64,000 bases of DNA from Hormiphora californensis (taxonomy: Eukaryota; Ctenophora; Tentaculata; Cydippida; Pleurobrachiidae). Numbering within the stretch: the stretch's first letter is position 1; every line of letters starts with the position of its first letter. Both the position numbers and the translations under genes were made by a program. Positions 23,049 through 32,811 of the stretch are shown one piece after another. The stretch is from assembly GCA_020137815.1 (NCBI GenBank), contig CM035357.1, forward strand, positions 2,093,020 through 2,157,019. Direction: 5' to 3'. Under the pieces are notes generated by a model that was given only the letters and a program-made list of their open reading frames with translations, made no database searches and was not told the DNA's origin.

Positions 23049-26000
23049 ATGGTTCTCTTTTATCCTTTACTGTTCCTTGGTGTCGCTAGAGGTATTTCTG
23101 ATGATCACCAGTGTCCAATAGCAGTCGATAATCGGTTTCTGGTGAGGTCTTGTGGATTCGGCGAGTCGTTTTTAGGAGACATTCGCATTCCCATGACCTG
23201 TCTAAACTCAACCGCTGGGTACCATAAAGTATTCAGAAATCAGCCGTTCCTTAGAAACAAGAAAGCCTATGTAACATCCCTGTGCCCTAATGATTCCATT
23301 GAGTATCAGGCCTGTGGACATTATCATTCACTTTACACTCTAAACAAACTCTTCCTAAATTCCCCCGTGTGCGGGAAGTTGTGCTATGAACGTGAGGTGG
23401 GCATGTACGAGTTTCACAGGGCATCCCAGACTTGTCCCAGTGCTCAATCCAGTGTAGGGTACAACATAAGCCTTGTTGATGGCGAGAACTTAGAGATATG
23501 GATAAAAGAGGGAGGACTATGTGACGGTGTTTGTGATGAAGTGAAGCTAGGTGGGGACAAAAATACACTTTTTTTAATGTGTGTAGATGAGAGTTCTTGT
23601 AATGGATATAACTACGGTTTTGTAGCTAAGCATGAAGAGCTCGATCAGTATGTCTTCGCCCCCTTCAATAGTGACTTCACATACTCTCTTGCGTTCCAAA
23701 ATGATCCTATGAAAGCACTAATTAGTTACAGTAGCTCATGTGCTAGGAACCTGATTAGTTTTCCACTTTATAACGCCTCCCGTTGCTTCCTGCGTGTGAA
23801 TAAGCCCACCAGTGTAATGGATTTTGAACTCATGTTCTTGGGTATTTCGTATTGCGATAACGGAATGGACCAGACAAACTGCTCAGATCCTGCTAAGGTC
23901 GCTGGTTCGTGCCTTATCGGCGGATATCCCTCTACAGTTTCCATTTACATTGTCTGTCAGGAGAATGGGATTTTGTGTGATGACAACATGCACAAACAGT
24001 GTCAAACATTGACCCGGTATTGTACCATTCATAAACATCGGTTATGTGACGGTCAAGATGATTGTGCTATGGGGGCGGATGAACAGAAGGAAAGGTGTTT
24101 GAAGCTCACCCAACGATCGTGTGTTCGCAGTTTCAGTCAAGATCAGGGGTTACTTAAGATTCCAGTGGAATGGGTCCAGGATGGACTGGTAGACTGTCTT
24201 GATGGGGAAGATGAAAAGAATAACTGGGAAACATGCGGTGAAGGAATCAGGAGGACAATTAAATATTCGACTGAGAAATGTAGTAATGTCTTCCTTTGCA
24301 AACATAATAAGTTGCAATTTTTAGAGGCCGCCCATCTATGCTCCTTTACCTCAAACTGTGACGAAGGAGTCTGTCTCATGGCTAAAAGTAGACCGAAAAT
24401 AACCAGAAATATGTTTGAAACGAGAACAGGAGTTGGAAAAACTCTCAGGAGTGCAGTTTGTGTGAAAGGCCTTGAAAATCTTCTTTTGCTAGCGGGCGAA
24501 CGTTGTCAATCGGAAACTTTTAACCATCCATTTCATCAGTTCTTTGGGAAAAATTTTACAACAGACTTAGTTCTTCCAACAAAGACGGGTGACTGTAGGT
24601 ACTTGTTCGGAGAAGCGTATGTGTTTTACAGCTGTTCAGGGAATTGCTTCAACACGCCGTGTCCCTTGAAAAGACCCGTCCTCCATACTACTTGTAGTAA
24701 TCGCAAAAACATGCTGTATTCTCTCAACTTACAGCTAGGCTCAATTACCACTGTACAAACGTCTCGCGAACGGTTCCACAACAACTTCTTCGTTTGTAAA
24801 AACTCTGACTGCATCCAGTTCGAGAAAGTGTGCGATCTTGTTGATGACTGTTTGGATAGATCCGATGAGGAGGAATGTTCAAACAATTTTCAGTGCACCG
24901 ATAAATCTGGTTTCCTCGCGTTGAGCCAGAAGTGCGATGGAAAGGTTGACTGCAAGGACCTATCTGATGAATGTAATGAGAGTTGTAGAAGAAAAGCCGT
25001 AAAAAACGAAGCTATTTTAGGAATTGCATTTTGCATGGGATTTGCAGGAATGATCTTTGCAGTTGGTAGCATAATCAAAGGCTTTAATAATATACGGAAA
25101 TCAAAAAAGAGTGGAGAGTTCATCAATCAAAGCATGGTCTTGATGATTTCTTTGGGAGATCTACTGACATCTGCATATCTCCTAACCCTCACTTCAGTCC
25201 ACTGGATCTACGGTTCCGGCTTCTGTGAATATCAATTTGAATGGATTAGCGGAGCGCCTTGTACTGTAATTGGGGTTTTGAATAGCATGGGATCATCCAT
25301 TTCTTCCCTTGTAATGGCCTTAGTCAGCTGCTTCCGACTCCATGGTACCGTAATGGCCCTTCGATACCGCAGTTCAGATGAGGTTACCCGGAAGCTTAAG
25401 GTTAAAGTAGGTGTACTACTCGGAGGAGTCGTACTGATATCTCTGACAGCGTCGGTTTTCCCGTTAATAGATTCTCTTGATGATTGGTTTGTCAATGGAC
25501 TAGTATTTGATAAGGGTATCAAACTGTTTCTTGGGGTAATGGACAAAAGTCAGCTAGTGAAGATTGTGCGGGGTTACCATGGTAGTCATGGTAACCCCGT
25601 CCAGGGACAGTATGGTAACAGTGTATCTTGGAACACATTCCAAGAAATGATCTCTGAAATGTTTTCCCAGGATTATGATCCGGTAAGAGGCAAAAAGCTG
25701 TCCTTCTACGGTAACGACCCAGTGTGCATGTTTAAGGCATTTGTCCTTCTGGATGATCCCCAGATAGTTTACGTTTGGGCTTACCATAGCTTCTATTTTC
25801 TCTGCTTCGGATGCGTAGCGGTATGCCATGGAGCGATTGCAGTTCTCGCCAAAAGATCACTAGTCCAAAGTAACAAGTCTAATTCACTCAGTCGTAAGGT
25901 CTCTTTGATCTGCCTAACTGATTTCTGTTGCTGGATGCCCTTTCTGATCTGCTGCGTCCTACATACAGCTGAGGTTATGGACATGTCGCCGTGGTACCAA

Positions 26001-26549
26001 ATCTTCTCCCTCAACATCCTACCCCTCAACTCGGTTCTGAATCCTGTTTTGTACAGTGATATTTTTACAACTGTTTGGAATTACTTTAAAAAGCCCCAGA
26101 TTGCTAACACTAACCCTGTTCCTGAAGCCGGTCCTGAAGTTGGTCCTACATCCGCTCCTGAAGTTGGTATCGAAGACAAATTACACTCAGGCCGCTTCGC
26201 GGCCTTTGTTTGGCGCGCTTTGCGCGCCGGCAAGGGAGGGTTAACTTCGTTTCCAACTCCTGAAGCCGGTCTTGCATCCGCCCCTGAAGCCACTCCTATA
26301 TCCGCCCTTGAAGCCGATCATGTTATTGTTCCTGAAGCCGATCATGTTATTGTTCCTGATATTGCTCCTGAAGCTGTTCCTGAAGCTGTTTCTATATCCG
26401 CCTCTGAAGCCACTCTTGTGATTTCTCATGAAGCCAATCCTGGAGCCGGTCCTGAAGCCGCTTCTGAATCCACTTCTGAAGCCGCTCCTGAATCCACTTC
26501 TGAAGCCGCTCCTGAATCCACTTCTGAAGCCGCTTCTGATACGAACTGA
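23049..26549 (+). CDS. Intronless LDLa-ectodomain 7TM receptor, 1166 aa
   Basis: The ATG at 23049 precedes a signal peptide (MVLFYPLLFLGVARG). The ectodomain, about 650 residues and Cys-rich, ends with two or three LDL-receptor class A modules, recognisable by CDLVDDCLDRSDEEEC and CDGKVDCKDLSDEC, with further ones upstream (CDGQDDCAMGADE). Seven hydrophobic segments follow at about residues 655-1005. TM7 holds NPVLY, the NPxxY signature of rhodopsin-family receptors, and TM6 holds WMPF, close to CWxP. The usual DRY at the end of TM3 is absent (SCFRLHG). The second extracellular loop is very long. The 150-residue cytoplasmic tail is a degenerate Pro-Glu-Ala/Ser-Thr repeat. Leucine-rich repeats of LGR/RXFP type are not seen. 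One uninterrupted exon is unlike its multi-exon neighbours, which suggests an intronless receptor family or a retrocopy. The ligand is unknown. Confidence 0.85.
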   Translation: MVLFYPLLFLGVARGISDDHQCPIAVDNRFLVRSCGFGESFLGDIRIPMTCLNSTAGYHKVFRNQPFLRNKKAYVTSLCPNDSIEYQACGHYHSLYTLNKLFLNSPVCGKLCYEREVGMYEFHRASQTCPSAQSSVGYNISLVDGENLEIWIKEGGLCDGVCDEVKLGGDKNTLFLMCVDESSCNGYNYGFVAKHEELDQYVFAPFNSDFTYSLAFQNDPMKALISYSSSCARNLISFPLYNASRCFLRVNKPTSVMDFELMFLGISYCDNGMDQTNCSDPAKVAGSCLIGGYPSTVSIYIVCQENGILCDDNMHKQCQTLTRYCTIHKHRLCDGQDDCAMGADEQKERCLKLTQRSCVRSFSQDQGLLKIPVEWVQDGLVDCLDGEDEKNNWETCGEGIRRTIKYSTEKCSNVFLCKHNKLQFLEAAHLCSFTSNCDEGVCLMAKSRPKITRNMFETRTGVGKTLRSAVCVKGLENLLLLAGERCQSETFNHPFHQFFGKNFTTDLVLPTKTGDCRYLFGEAYVFYSCSGNCFNTPCPLKRPVLHTTCSNRKNMLYSLNLQLGSITTVQTSRERFHNNFFVCKNSDCIQFEKVCDLVDDCLDRSDEEECSNNFQCTDKSGFLALSQKCDGKVDCKDLSDECNESCRRKAVKNEAILGIAFCMGFAGMIFAVGSIIKGFNNIRKSKKSGEFINQSMVLMISLGDLLTSAYLLTLTSVHWIYGSGFCEYQFEWISGAPCTVIGVLNSMGSSISSLVMALVSCFRLHGTVMALRYRSSDEVTRKLKVKVGVLLGGVVLISLTASVFPLIDSLDDWFVNGLVFDKGIKLFLGVMDKSQLVKIVRGYHGSHGNPVQGQYGNSVSWNTFQEMISEMFSQDYDPVRGKKLSFYGNDPVCMFKAFVLLDDPQIVYVWAYHSFYFLCFGCVAVCHGAIAVLAKRSLVQSNKSNSLSRKVSLICLTDFCCWMPFLICCVLHTAEVMDMSPWYQIFSLNILPLNSVLNPVLYSDIFTTVWNYFKKPQIANTNPVPEAGPEVGPTSAPEVGIEDKLHSGRFAAFVWRALRAGKGGLTSFPTPEAGLASAPEATPISALEADHVIVPEADHVIVPDIAPEAVPEAVSISASEATLVISHEANPGAGPEAASESTSEAAPESTSEAAPESTSEAASDTN
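26189..26228. repeat. Two GC-rich hairpins inside the GPCR tail codons
   Basis: GGCCGC-TTC-GCGGCC and GGCGCGC-TTT-GCGCGCC follow one another seven bases apart and interrupt the Pro-Glu-Ala repeat, encoding a basic/aromatic stretch (RFAAFVWRALRAG) unlike the rest of the tail. Confidence 0.75.
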
Positions 26550-26885
26550 ATATAGAATGAGCAAGATATTACTCTGATATTCCCTGGAACACTAAGCTGA
26601 AAACTGCGTGCACAATGTACATTGGTTTGCTGGTTATAGATTTTCACAACAATCTGCACTAAAATCAAGAGTTAGTTTTCTTTCAGCTCTTTTAGAAATT
26701 TTGTTTTGTTTATTTATAAATTTTTACTAAAAGTTTTAGTTCTCTAACACTCCAACCCATCCTTCTCATTCGTGATCCGTCCCTCTCTTTCCATCCCTAA
26801 CAACCCTGTCCCCTATTATTATATCTCCACAGTCCACAGATAGATTAACCAACTCTCCATCTAGCACATGTAATGTAGACTACAC

Positions 26886-27821
26886 ATGTACAGGGAGACT
26901 GATATCTTGAGGGGAGGGGAGGATGGGATACCGACATCTAGGGAGAGTATCAGCAGTAACTACAGTGCCCCGCTGTTCGGAGAGACCAGCCCTAGGACTC
27001 AGTTCCTCCAGAAATCCTTGGCATTCTTTACCATTCTTTGTGCATGTAAGTTGTTTCCATGGCAACTGTTCTTTACAATTATTTGGGCATGTGAGAGTTT
27101 TGGATCTTCAATACTTTACTTGACTGTCAGGCCAATGCTCTGACAGTTACTTGATCCACTTTGATAGCTTTTTCTTGACCTCTCTCCATTCACTAATCAT
27201 CAAAAGGTCCCTGTCTCTATCACAATCCCCTACTCCCCCCCCTCTCTTTTGATTTGTGTCGGAGGACTCAGTGCAGTCAGACGACGCAACTCCCCTCTTA
27301 TTTTCAGGTACAACAATGATAACAGCATGTACAGTTGGGACCCAATCCAACCCTGGTCTACACGTGTTTATGAGTCTCACACTTCTTGTCTTTACTGCCT
27401 CAACTTTCATGCTGGTATGTAGTGACATGAAATACTTGACTTGTGTTTGAATCTCTATCTCTCTCCCCAATCTTCATCCTCCACTCCAACTTGAACCCCC
27501 ATTACCCCCTCTCCCTTCTCACCCCATCTCTCACCTCTCTCTCCCCACCAGGCGATGTGGTATGAGGAGTGTGATCCCTTCCCCTTTCATTCCAACCCCC
27601 TCTAACACCCTTTTTAACCCCTCTCCCCCTTTTCCTTCTAACACCCTTCCAACCCCATCTCCATTCCAACCCCATCGTCTTCCCACCAGGCAATGTGGTA
27701 TGAGGAAGGTGATCTCCTACCAAAGATCCTAAACATTCTCTATGTTCAATCAGGGGCAATCATAGCATTCTCCATTCTACTTCACGTCTACTTCGGTCTA
27801 GACTCGCGAAAACAATACTGA
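26886..27821 (+). CDS. TMEM243: TMEM243 family small membrane protein, 132 aa
   Basis: Exons 26886-27045, 27308-27414 and 27690-27821 join in phase. The family hallmark PLFGETS appears near residue 35 (SAPLFGETSPRT), followed by four hydrophobic segments: LAFFTILCACTTMITA, FMSLTLLVFTASTFML, and the last two after WYEEGDLLPK, which matches WYRQGDLEPK of vertebrate TMEM243. Vertebrate members are about 118 residues, so this one is slightly longer at the N-terminus. Family function is poorly defined; it was linked to drug-resistance loci by name only. Intron 1 holds GTTTCCATGGCAAC (27053-27066), a good RFX X-box match. Intron 2 holds a short decayed copy of the start of exon 3. Confidence 0.8.
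27545..27580 (+). pseudogene. Ghost copy of the 5' edge of TMEM243 exon 3
   Basis: The sequence ccaccag|GCGATGTGGTATGAGGA repeats the acceptor and first codons of exon 3 (ccaccag|GCAATGTGGTATGAGGA at 27683-27706), then diverges. The spacing is about 139 bp, embedded in CCCCTCT-rich repeat DNA, so a tandem duplication of that DNA probably carried the exon edge with it. It retains a usable acceptor but no open frame to a donor. Confidence 0.65.
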
Positions 27822-28042
27822 CGGTTTGTGAGTCTATTAATGGGGTTAAAATATATCTTTGGTGCCAATTTTTGGTGCCAATTTTTGTGCCAATTGTGGC
27901 CTTTTCAATTATTGCAACGACATCCTTGTTATTGATAAGAAATGTGTTGTGCACTTCAAGTTCCCTTGAAGTTTTATCACAAGTTTGTTCATGTAAATGT
28001 TATTGTTTAGTACTCTTTGTGTAATTTTTTTCCCTGAGTGTA

Positions 28043-28106
28043 TCTGTCTGGCGGTGCTGACCCGATCTGAGTGCACTGCCAAAACGGGGTCTGGCACCAC
28101 AGCCCA
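28043..28106. repeat. Short dispersed TIR-like repeat, CTGTCTGGCG type
   Basis: Begins CTGTCTGGCGGTGCTGACC, has an internal GATCTGAGTGCACTG and ends GGGGTCTGGCACCACAG. Related 55-70 bp copies lie at 33418-33486 and 37828-37883, and partial ones near 30149, 32505 and 38310. Confidence 0.55.
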
Positions 28107-28467
28107 TTCTGGGTGTATATGTATGTTTAGTTAAGTTTGGAACGGAATAATTTTGTATTGTGTTGATTTTGCATGTGCCAAAAGAGCAAGGAAGAACGGA
28201 GAGAAAGCCATTTTTAAAATTGATGTTTACCGATTAAGTTATTTTGATGTTTACCAAGAATATAATAACTTTATTACACTGTTATTTACAGTTAAATCTC
28301 GATATACCGGACTGATATACCCTCCAATGATATTTCCCCTAGCTCTATAATACCCTGCACCTTGATTTACCGTACAAAACCCTTCCGGTAAATCTATATT
28401 AAATCCCTAATTTTATCAACATTTTGAACTCTCTGACCGTTGGCAAATCCCTCCACACTAGCTAATC

Positions 28468-30371
28468 ATGTTAACAGAAAAAGTTCTCAAAGATATCTTT
28501 GGTACTTCTGATCTCTATTCCGTCCTGGGGATAGACCGCTCTGCTACGGGGAATAAGATAAAGAAGGCCTACCACAAGAAGTCTCTGGAGCTGCACCCTG
28601 ACAGACAGGAGAATGAGGAGGATAAGGAGAGGTTCACAGAGAAATTCCAGTATCTACACAAGGTAAAATTTAGTACTGGCTTAAGCACCCCTGATTTACC
28701 GGGATGCCCGGTGAAAGGTTTTTGCCCGGTAAATCGGGGCCCGACTGTACTGGCAAGCGTCTCTGATAGAGATCAATATTCTGGTTGATTTTTTAAATTA
28801 TATTTGGTCAGATCCCTCAATCCAGCCCTTTACAGTAAAGTTTACTGAAATTGTTTTCCCATCCTTTCCAATATTTCACATATATTTTCAGGCGTATCAG
28901 TTGTTATCTGACAAGGACCGGAGGGCAGAGTATGATGAACATGGAACACTGGAAACGGATGATGATGGTCTACTAGGAAAGGTAGGGAGATGGTCTGTCT
29001 GGCGGGGCCTGACAAGAGATGGTTGAGTCGTGTTTGTGTGTCCTTGACTACTTATTGGTCAGGCTTTGACTGGTAATATCGCATACCGTGCTCGAATTGT
29101 CCTCGCTACAACTACTTATATCCTTCCTTGTATTCTACCAGGCCCGCACAGCAGACGAGTGGAGCGCTCTATGGAAATCACTCTTTAAGCCAGTTACCAA
29201 GGAAGATGTTGTCAAGTTCGAGGGGGAGTATAAGGGGAGTGAAGCAGAGAGGGGGGATGTGAAACGATTCTACACTCAGTTCAAAGGTATAGTCATCTCG
29301 ATAGGGGTATCACTAGCCCCATCCCCCCCCCACATTTAGTGACTAACTAGACCTATTATAATTTGTCTAGGCCCTAGGGGACTAACAACAGCCCCTCCTC
29401 TCCCAGGTACATACACCTTTTATTATCATTAACACTAACACTCCTCCCCCAGGTGATATGGATAAGGTAATGGAGAGTGTAATGTTGGTAACATTTGATG
29501 AAGAGGATAGGATTAGGGGAATCATCGATGAGCTGATTGAGGTATAGTCGGACCCCGATTTAGTGTCCCCCGATTTAGTGGCACCCCGATTTAGTGGCAC
29601 CCCGATTTAGTGGCACCCCGATTTAGTGGCACCCCGATTTAGTGGCAGGATTTTTTTCCCCGATATAGGAAATTAACATTATTTGACCCCGACTTAGTGG
29701 CACCCCGATTTAGTGGCAGGATTTTTCCCCCGATGATGCCACTAAATCGGGGTCCGACTGTACTAACATTTCCCAACTGATATGTAGAGCAAACTGTTCC
29801 TCACATCTTTACTTAGTCGACTTTAATTTAGCCGCGTAGGGCCAGGGGGACATAGAGGGGTGTGGCGTGTGACTTTGACATTCATGATGAGGTTCGAAGT
29901 AGGGTACTACAACTACTATTCTAAACTCTATTTCAGGAAAAGGAGGTATCAAAGTATAAGGCATACACGAGAGAGGACCCGAAGAAGAGAAAAAGGAGAG
30001 AGAAAGCTGGGAAGAAGGAAGCGAAGGAGGCTGCTGAGACACTCAATGACCAAAGTAAGATCCCCTTTCCTCACCAGTTTTATAGATAGTGGTTACCCCT
30101 CACTTAAATTAAGCTTCCGTTTCCCTACTAGTTCCCTATCAGATCGTTTCGGCGCCGCCAGACAGTTTGGTGGTTACCCCTCTCTCTATGATTCGTTTGC
30201 AGTATTGACATTTCTGCAAAGATATATTCTACCCAAGCGTTAATTCGGCCAGGTTCTCTGATCAATGCGATTGCAAACCGACAAGCCCAGAGAGGAAAAC
30301 AGATGGAATCCCTCTTCGCTAACCTAGAGGAAAAGTATTGCCAGCCTACTAAGAAGAGGAAAAGGAAATAA
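28468..30371 (+). CDS. DNAJC9: DNAJC9 co-chaperone, 251 aa
   Basis: DNAJC9 is a nuclear J-protein that recruits Hsp70 to histones H3-H4. Six exons join in phase: 28468-28662, 28892-28981, 29142-29286, 29453-29541, 29937-30054 and 30253-30371. The J domain is at the N-terminus (DLYSVLGIDR, KKAYHKKSLELHPDR with the HPD loop, then AYQLLSDKDRRAEYDEHG). The family-specific part follows: WKSLFKPVTKEDV, FEGEYKGSEAE, and the C-terminal NAIANRQAQRGKQMESLFAN ending in a basic KKRKRK tail (nuclear localisation). Human DNAJC9 is 260 residues. Two small pogo-like MITEs lie in introns 1 and 4. The MFS gene starts about 420 bp downstream on the same strand. Confidence 0.92.
28672..28750. mobile_element. Mini pogo-like MITE in DNAJC9 intron 1
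   Basis: Contains CACCCCTGATTTACCGGGA and ends GGTAAATCGGGGCCCGACTG followed by TA. The left terminus is degraded. A still older fragment (CAGTTAAATCTCGATATACC, from 28289) lies just upstream of the gene. Confidence 0.6.
29546..29760. mobile_element. Pogo-like MITE with tandem GGCACCCCGATTTAGT units, DNAJC9 intron 4
   Basis: Starts TAGTCGGACCCCGATTTAG four bases after the exon 4 donor and ends GGGGTCCGACTG-TA. Inside, a 17-bp unit CACCCCGATTTAGTGG is tandemly repeated five to six times. Confidence 0.75.
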
Positions 30372-30706
30372 GCGTGTGTTAGTCAGTTTTTAATTATTTT
30401 TAGTATTATTTTTAAGTTGTTATCATTAAAATATTATATTTATGTTATACCCATCAGGAACTGTGTTAGACAAAATGAAATTACATTGTTTATTGAACAT
30501 ATTTCGTTACCACAATTAAAAAAGAACGACGTCGTCCGAATATACCGAAAAATGTTATATTCACGTTTCATCGAATTCGCTTTTTTCATGGCTCGACAAT
30601 TTCATTCCCACGAAACCGTGTATAGATGAATGACACTCTCAATTTAATTACTTTATTTCCCAGAAACCATGTTCTAGCAATATCCTAGCTGATCTGTGAC
30701 AGCTGT

Positions 30707-30770
30707 GTTACCATAGCAACACCTGATCTGTGTTACCATAGCAACACCTGATCTGTGTTGCCATAGCAAC
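30707..30770 (+). promoter_or_regulatory. Three tandem X-box (RFX-type) motifs, 25-bp period
   Basis: GTTACCATAGCAAC at 30707-30720 and 30732-30745, and GTTGCCATAGCAAC at 30757-30770, match the RFX-factor X-box consensus (GTNRCC-N-RGYAAC). They are spaced exactly 25 bp apart and end 24 bp before the ATG of the MFS gene, so they lie in the promoter or 5' leader. RFX factors drive ciliary genes in animals; a role here is inference. Confidence 0.6.
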
Positions 30771-30793
30771 ACCATCACCTGATCTGTAGCAAC

Positions 30794-32750
30794 ATGTCTG
30801 ATTTACCTGCTTCCAGTTCCCAGATGAGTGGCTTTGCTTCGCCTCTTCCTGGCGTGCCGGAGGAGGAAGTTATTGCCAGTATTGTTTCCAACGAACCGTC
30901 CTCAGGTAAATAGGAGATATAATATAACCTGGCAGGCCAATATTCTGACCTTGTTGAGTGACCTTGTTGTTACTCAACAACAGACCGCGTTCTGTGAGGT
31001 TGCTTACAGTCACATCATCAGCCCAATTGTACGATTACCCCCCCCCCCCCTCCCCTGTATCATTGTAACATATAGTAACGCCCCCCCCCCTGTAACAGGT
31101 GACCTGTACTCCGGACTCCCCCCGTCCCCCCCCCCTCCCTTTAACGTTGTGACATCACTCATAACCACCTGTAATTACAGGTGACCCGTACTACGTGCGG
31201 CATCTCAAGAAGATGGCAGTCCGAAACATGCAAGAGCGGCTCTCAATGCATAGTAAGGACAGCAGAAACAGTTGGAACAGTCGGAACAGCTGGAACAGCT
31301 CTAATAAGAGGAGGTCGGGGTCTACTCGGGGACCCCGGATGAGAAGGGCAAGTAACGCTAGCAGTCTTGGTAGATCTCTCACTAGCAGGTTAGCTATTGG
31401 GCCTATAAATTAGCAGGCTAGCTATGTAATTTGGGGGGGGGGCCTGCCGCAAGAATCTCAGCTACCCTGTTTTTGGCCGATGAGATTTTTGAGATTTTTG
31501 GGAAAATTTGCTCAATTACGATTGAGATTTTTGGGATTTTTGTGGTAAATTGGCACAATTTTGGCTGCAAATACTCAGTCTTTCGTCATCATTTTTAGCA
31601 TAAAACCAGACCATACTATTAATTTAGTAACTTAATTAGGTCAATGTTGTATTTTAGCTTCTTACTGACTTTTGTATTAGAACACAAGGAAAGTTTCTAT
31701 TCAGAATTTTGATTTTTGAGAAAAAACACAAGGATTGTTTCTATTCCAAATTTTAGATTGGAAATTTTTCCTTTCTATGAGATTTTTGAGAAAAATTTGC
31801 GATTTTCCTTGGAAAAATCGTAAATTTGCCTCAAAAATCTCATTAATCTCACGGTTTTTGGCCAAAAATCGAAAATCTCAAAAATCTCAGCTACCCTGAA
31901 AATCGCCAATGAGGCATGAGATTCTTGCGGCAGGCCCCCCCCCCCCCCCCCAATTTGGGTAAATCGATGTTAGGCATTATCCTTCCCCCATTCATTACGA
32001 AGCAGGAGCAAGAGAAGGTTTCTTCTTCTTCTCTAGTACCCGACAACAACCACCCTTATTAATTTCCCCTGTCCCTAGAACAACTCACAGTTTGGGCAGT
32101 TCATCCTCGAATATTTCCGATGATGAGGATGATGATGATGATCATCGGAGACCAATGATGTACCGAGACAAAACTCTGGTAATTACAGCGCTAAATATTT
32201 AATTATTAATTAACAGTTACTAATTATTTATTAGTAAGAACTAAGAAATATTACGGTATACGGATATCACGTCTAATGTCCCTAAAATAACAAACAAACA
32301 AACAAACAAAAAATTTCCAGGTGGTTCTGCTGACAAGTTCGGTCATGGTATTTGGTGTGTTTTGGTCGAATCAGGCTGTATTTCAGGCTGAGCTTATTCA
32401 GCACGTTGGTGAGTACCCCCTGGGATTTGGAAAAGTTGTTTGAAAATGTCAAGTTTTGTTAAATGTACTCCAATTACATATCTGAGTCATTCGGGTAAAT
32501 CGGCACCGCCAGACATCTAGATACACTCATACTTTTCAGGTGTTGATTTGAAGGTGATGGGATACCTGCTCTCCTGTATCAGGGTTGGGAAACTAGCGGG
32601 ACATATCCTTTTCGTTCCTGTCACATCCCTACTGGATCCAAACCTTACACTTCTGGGCGTGACTGTGCTGGTCGTGTTTACGTGAGTGATAAAGGAAGGA
32701 AGGACAGACAACGAGACAGCTAGGCAGACAGACAGACAGACAGTCATGGC

Positions 32751-32811
<61 letters not shown>

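Noticed and set aside
26241-26668. Arg/Ser/Gly-repeat and Ala/Ser-repeat ORFs on the minus strand
   Set aside because: Antisense shadow of the GPCR tail repeat.
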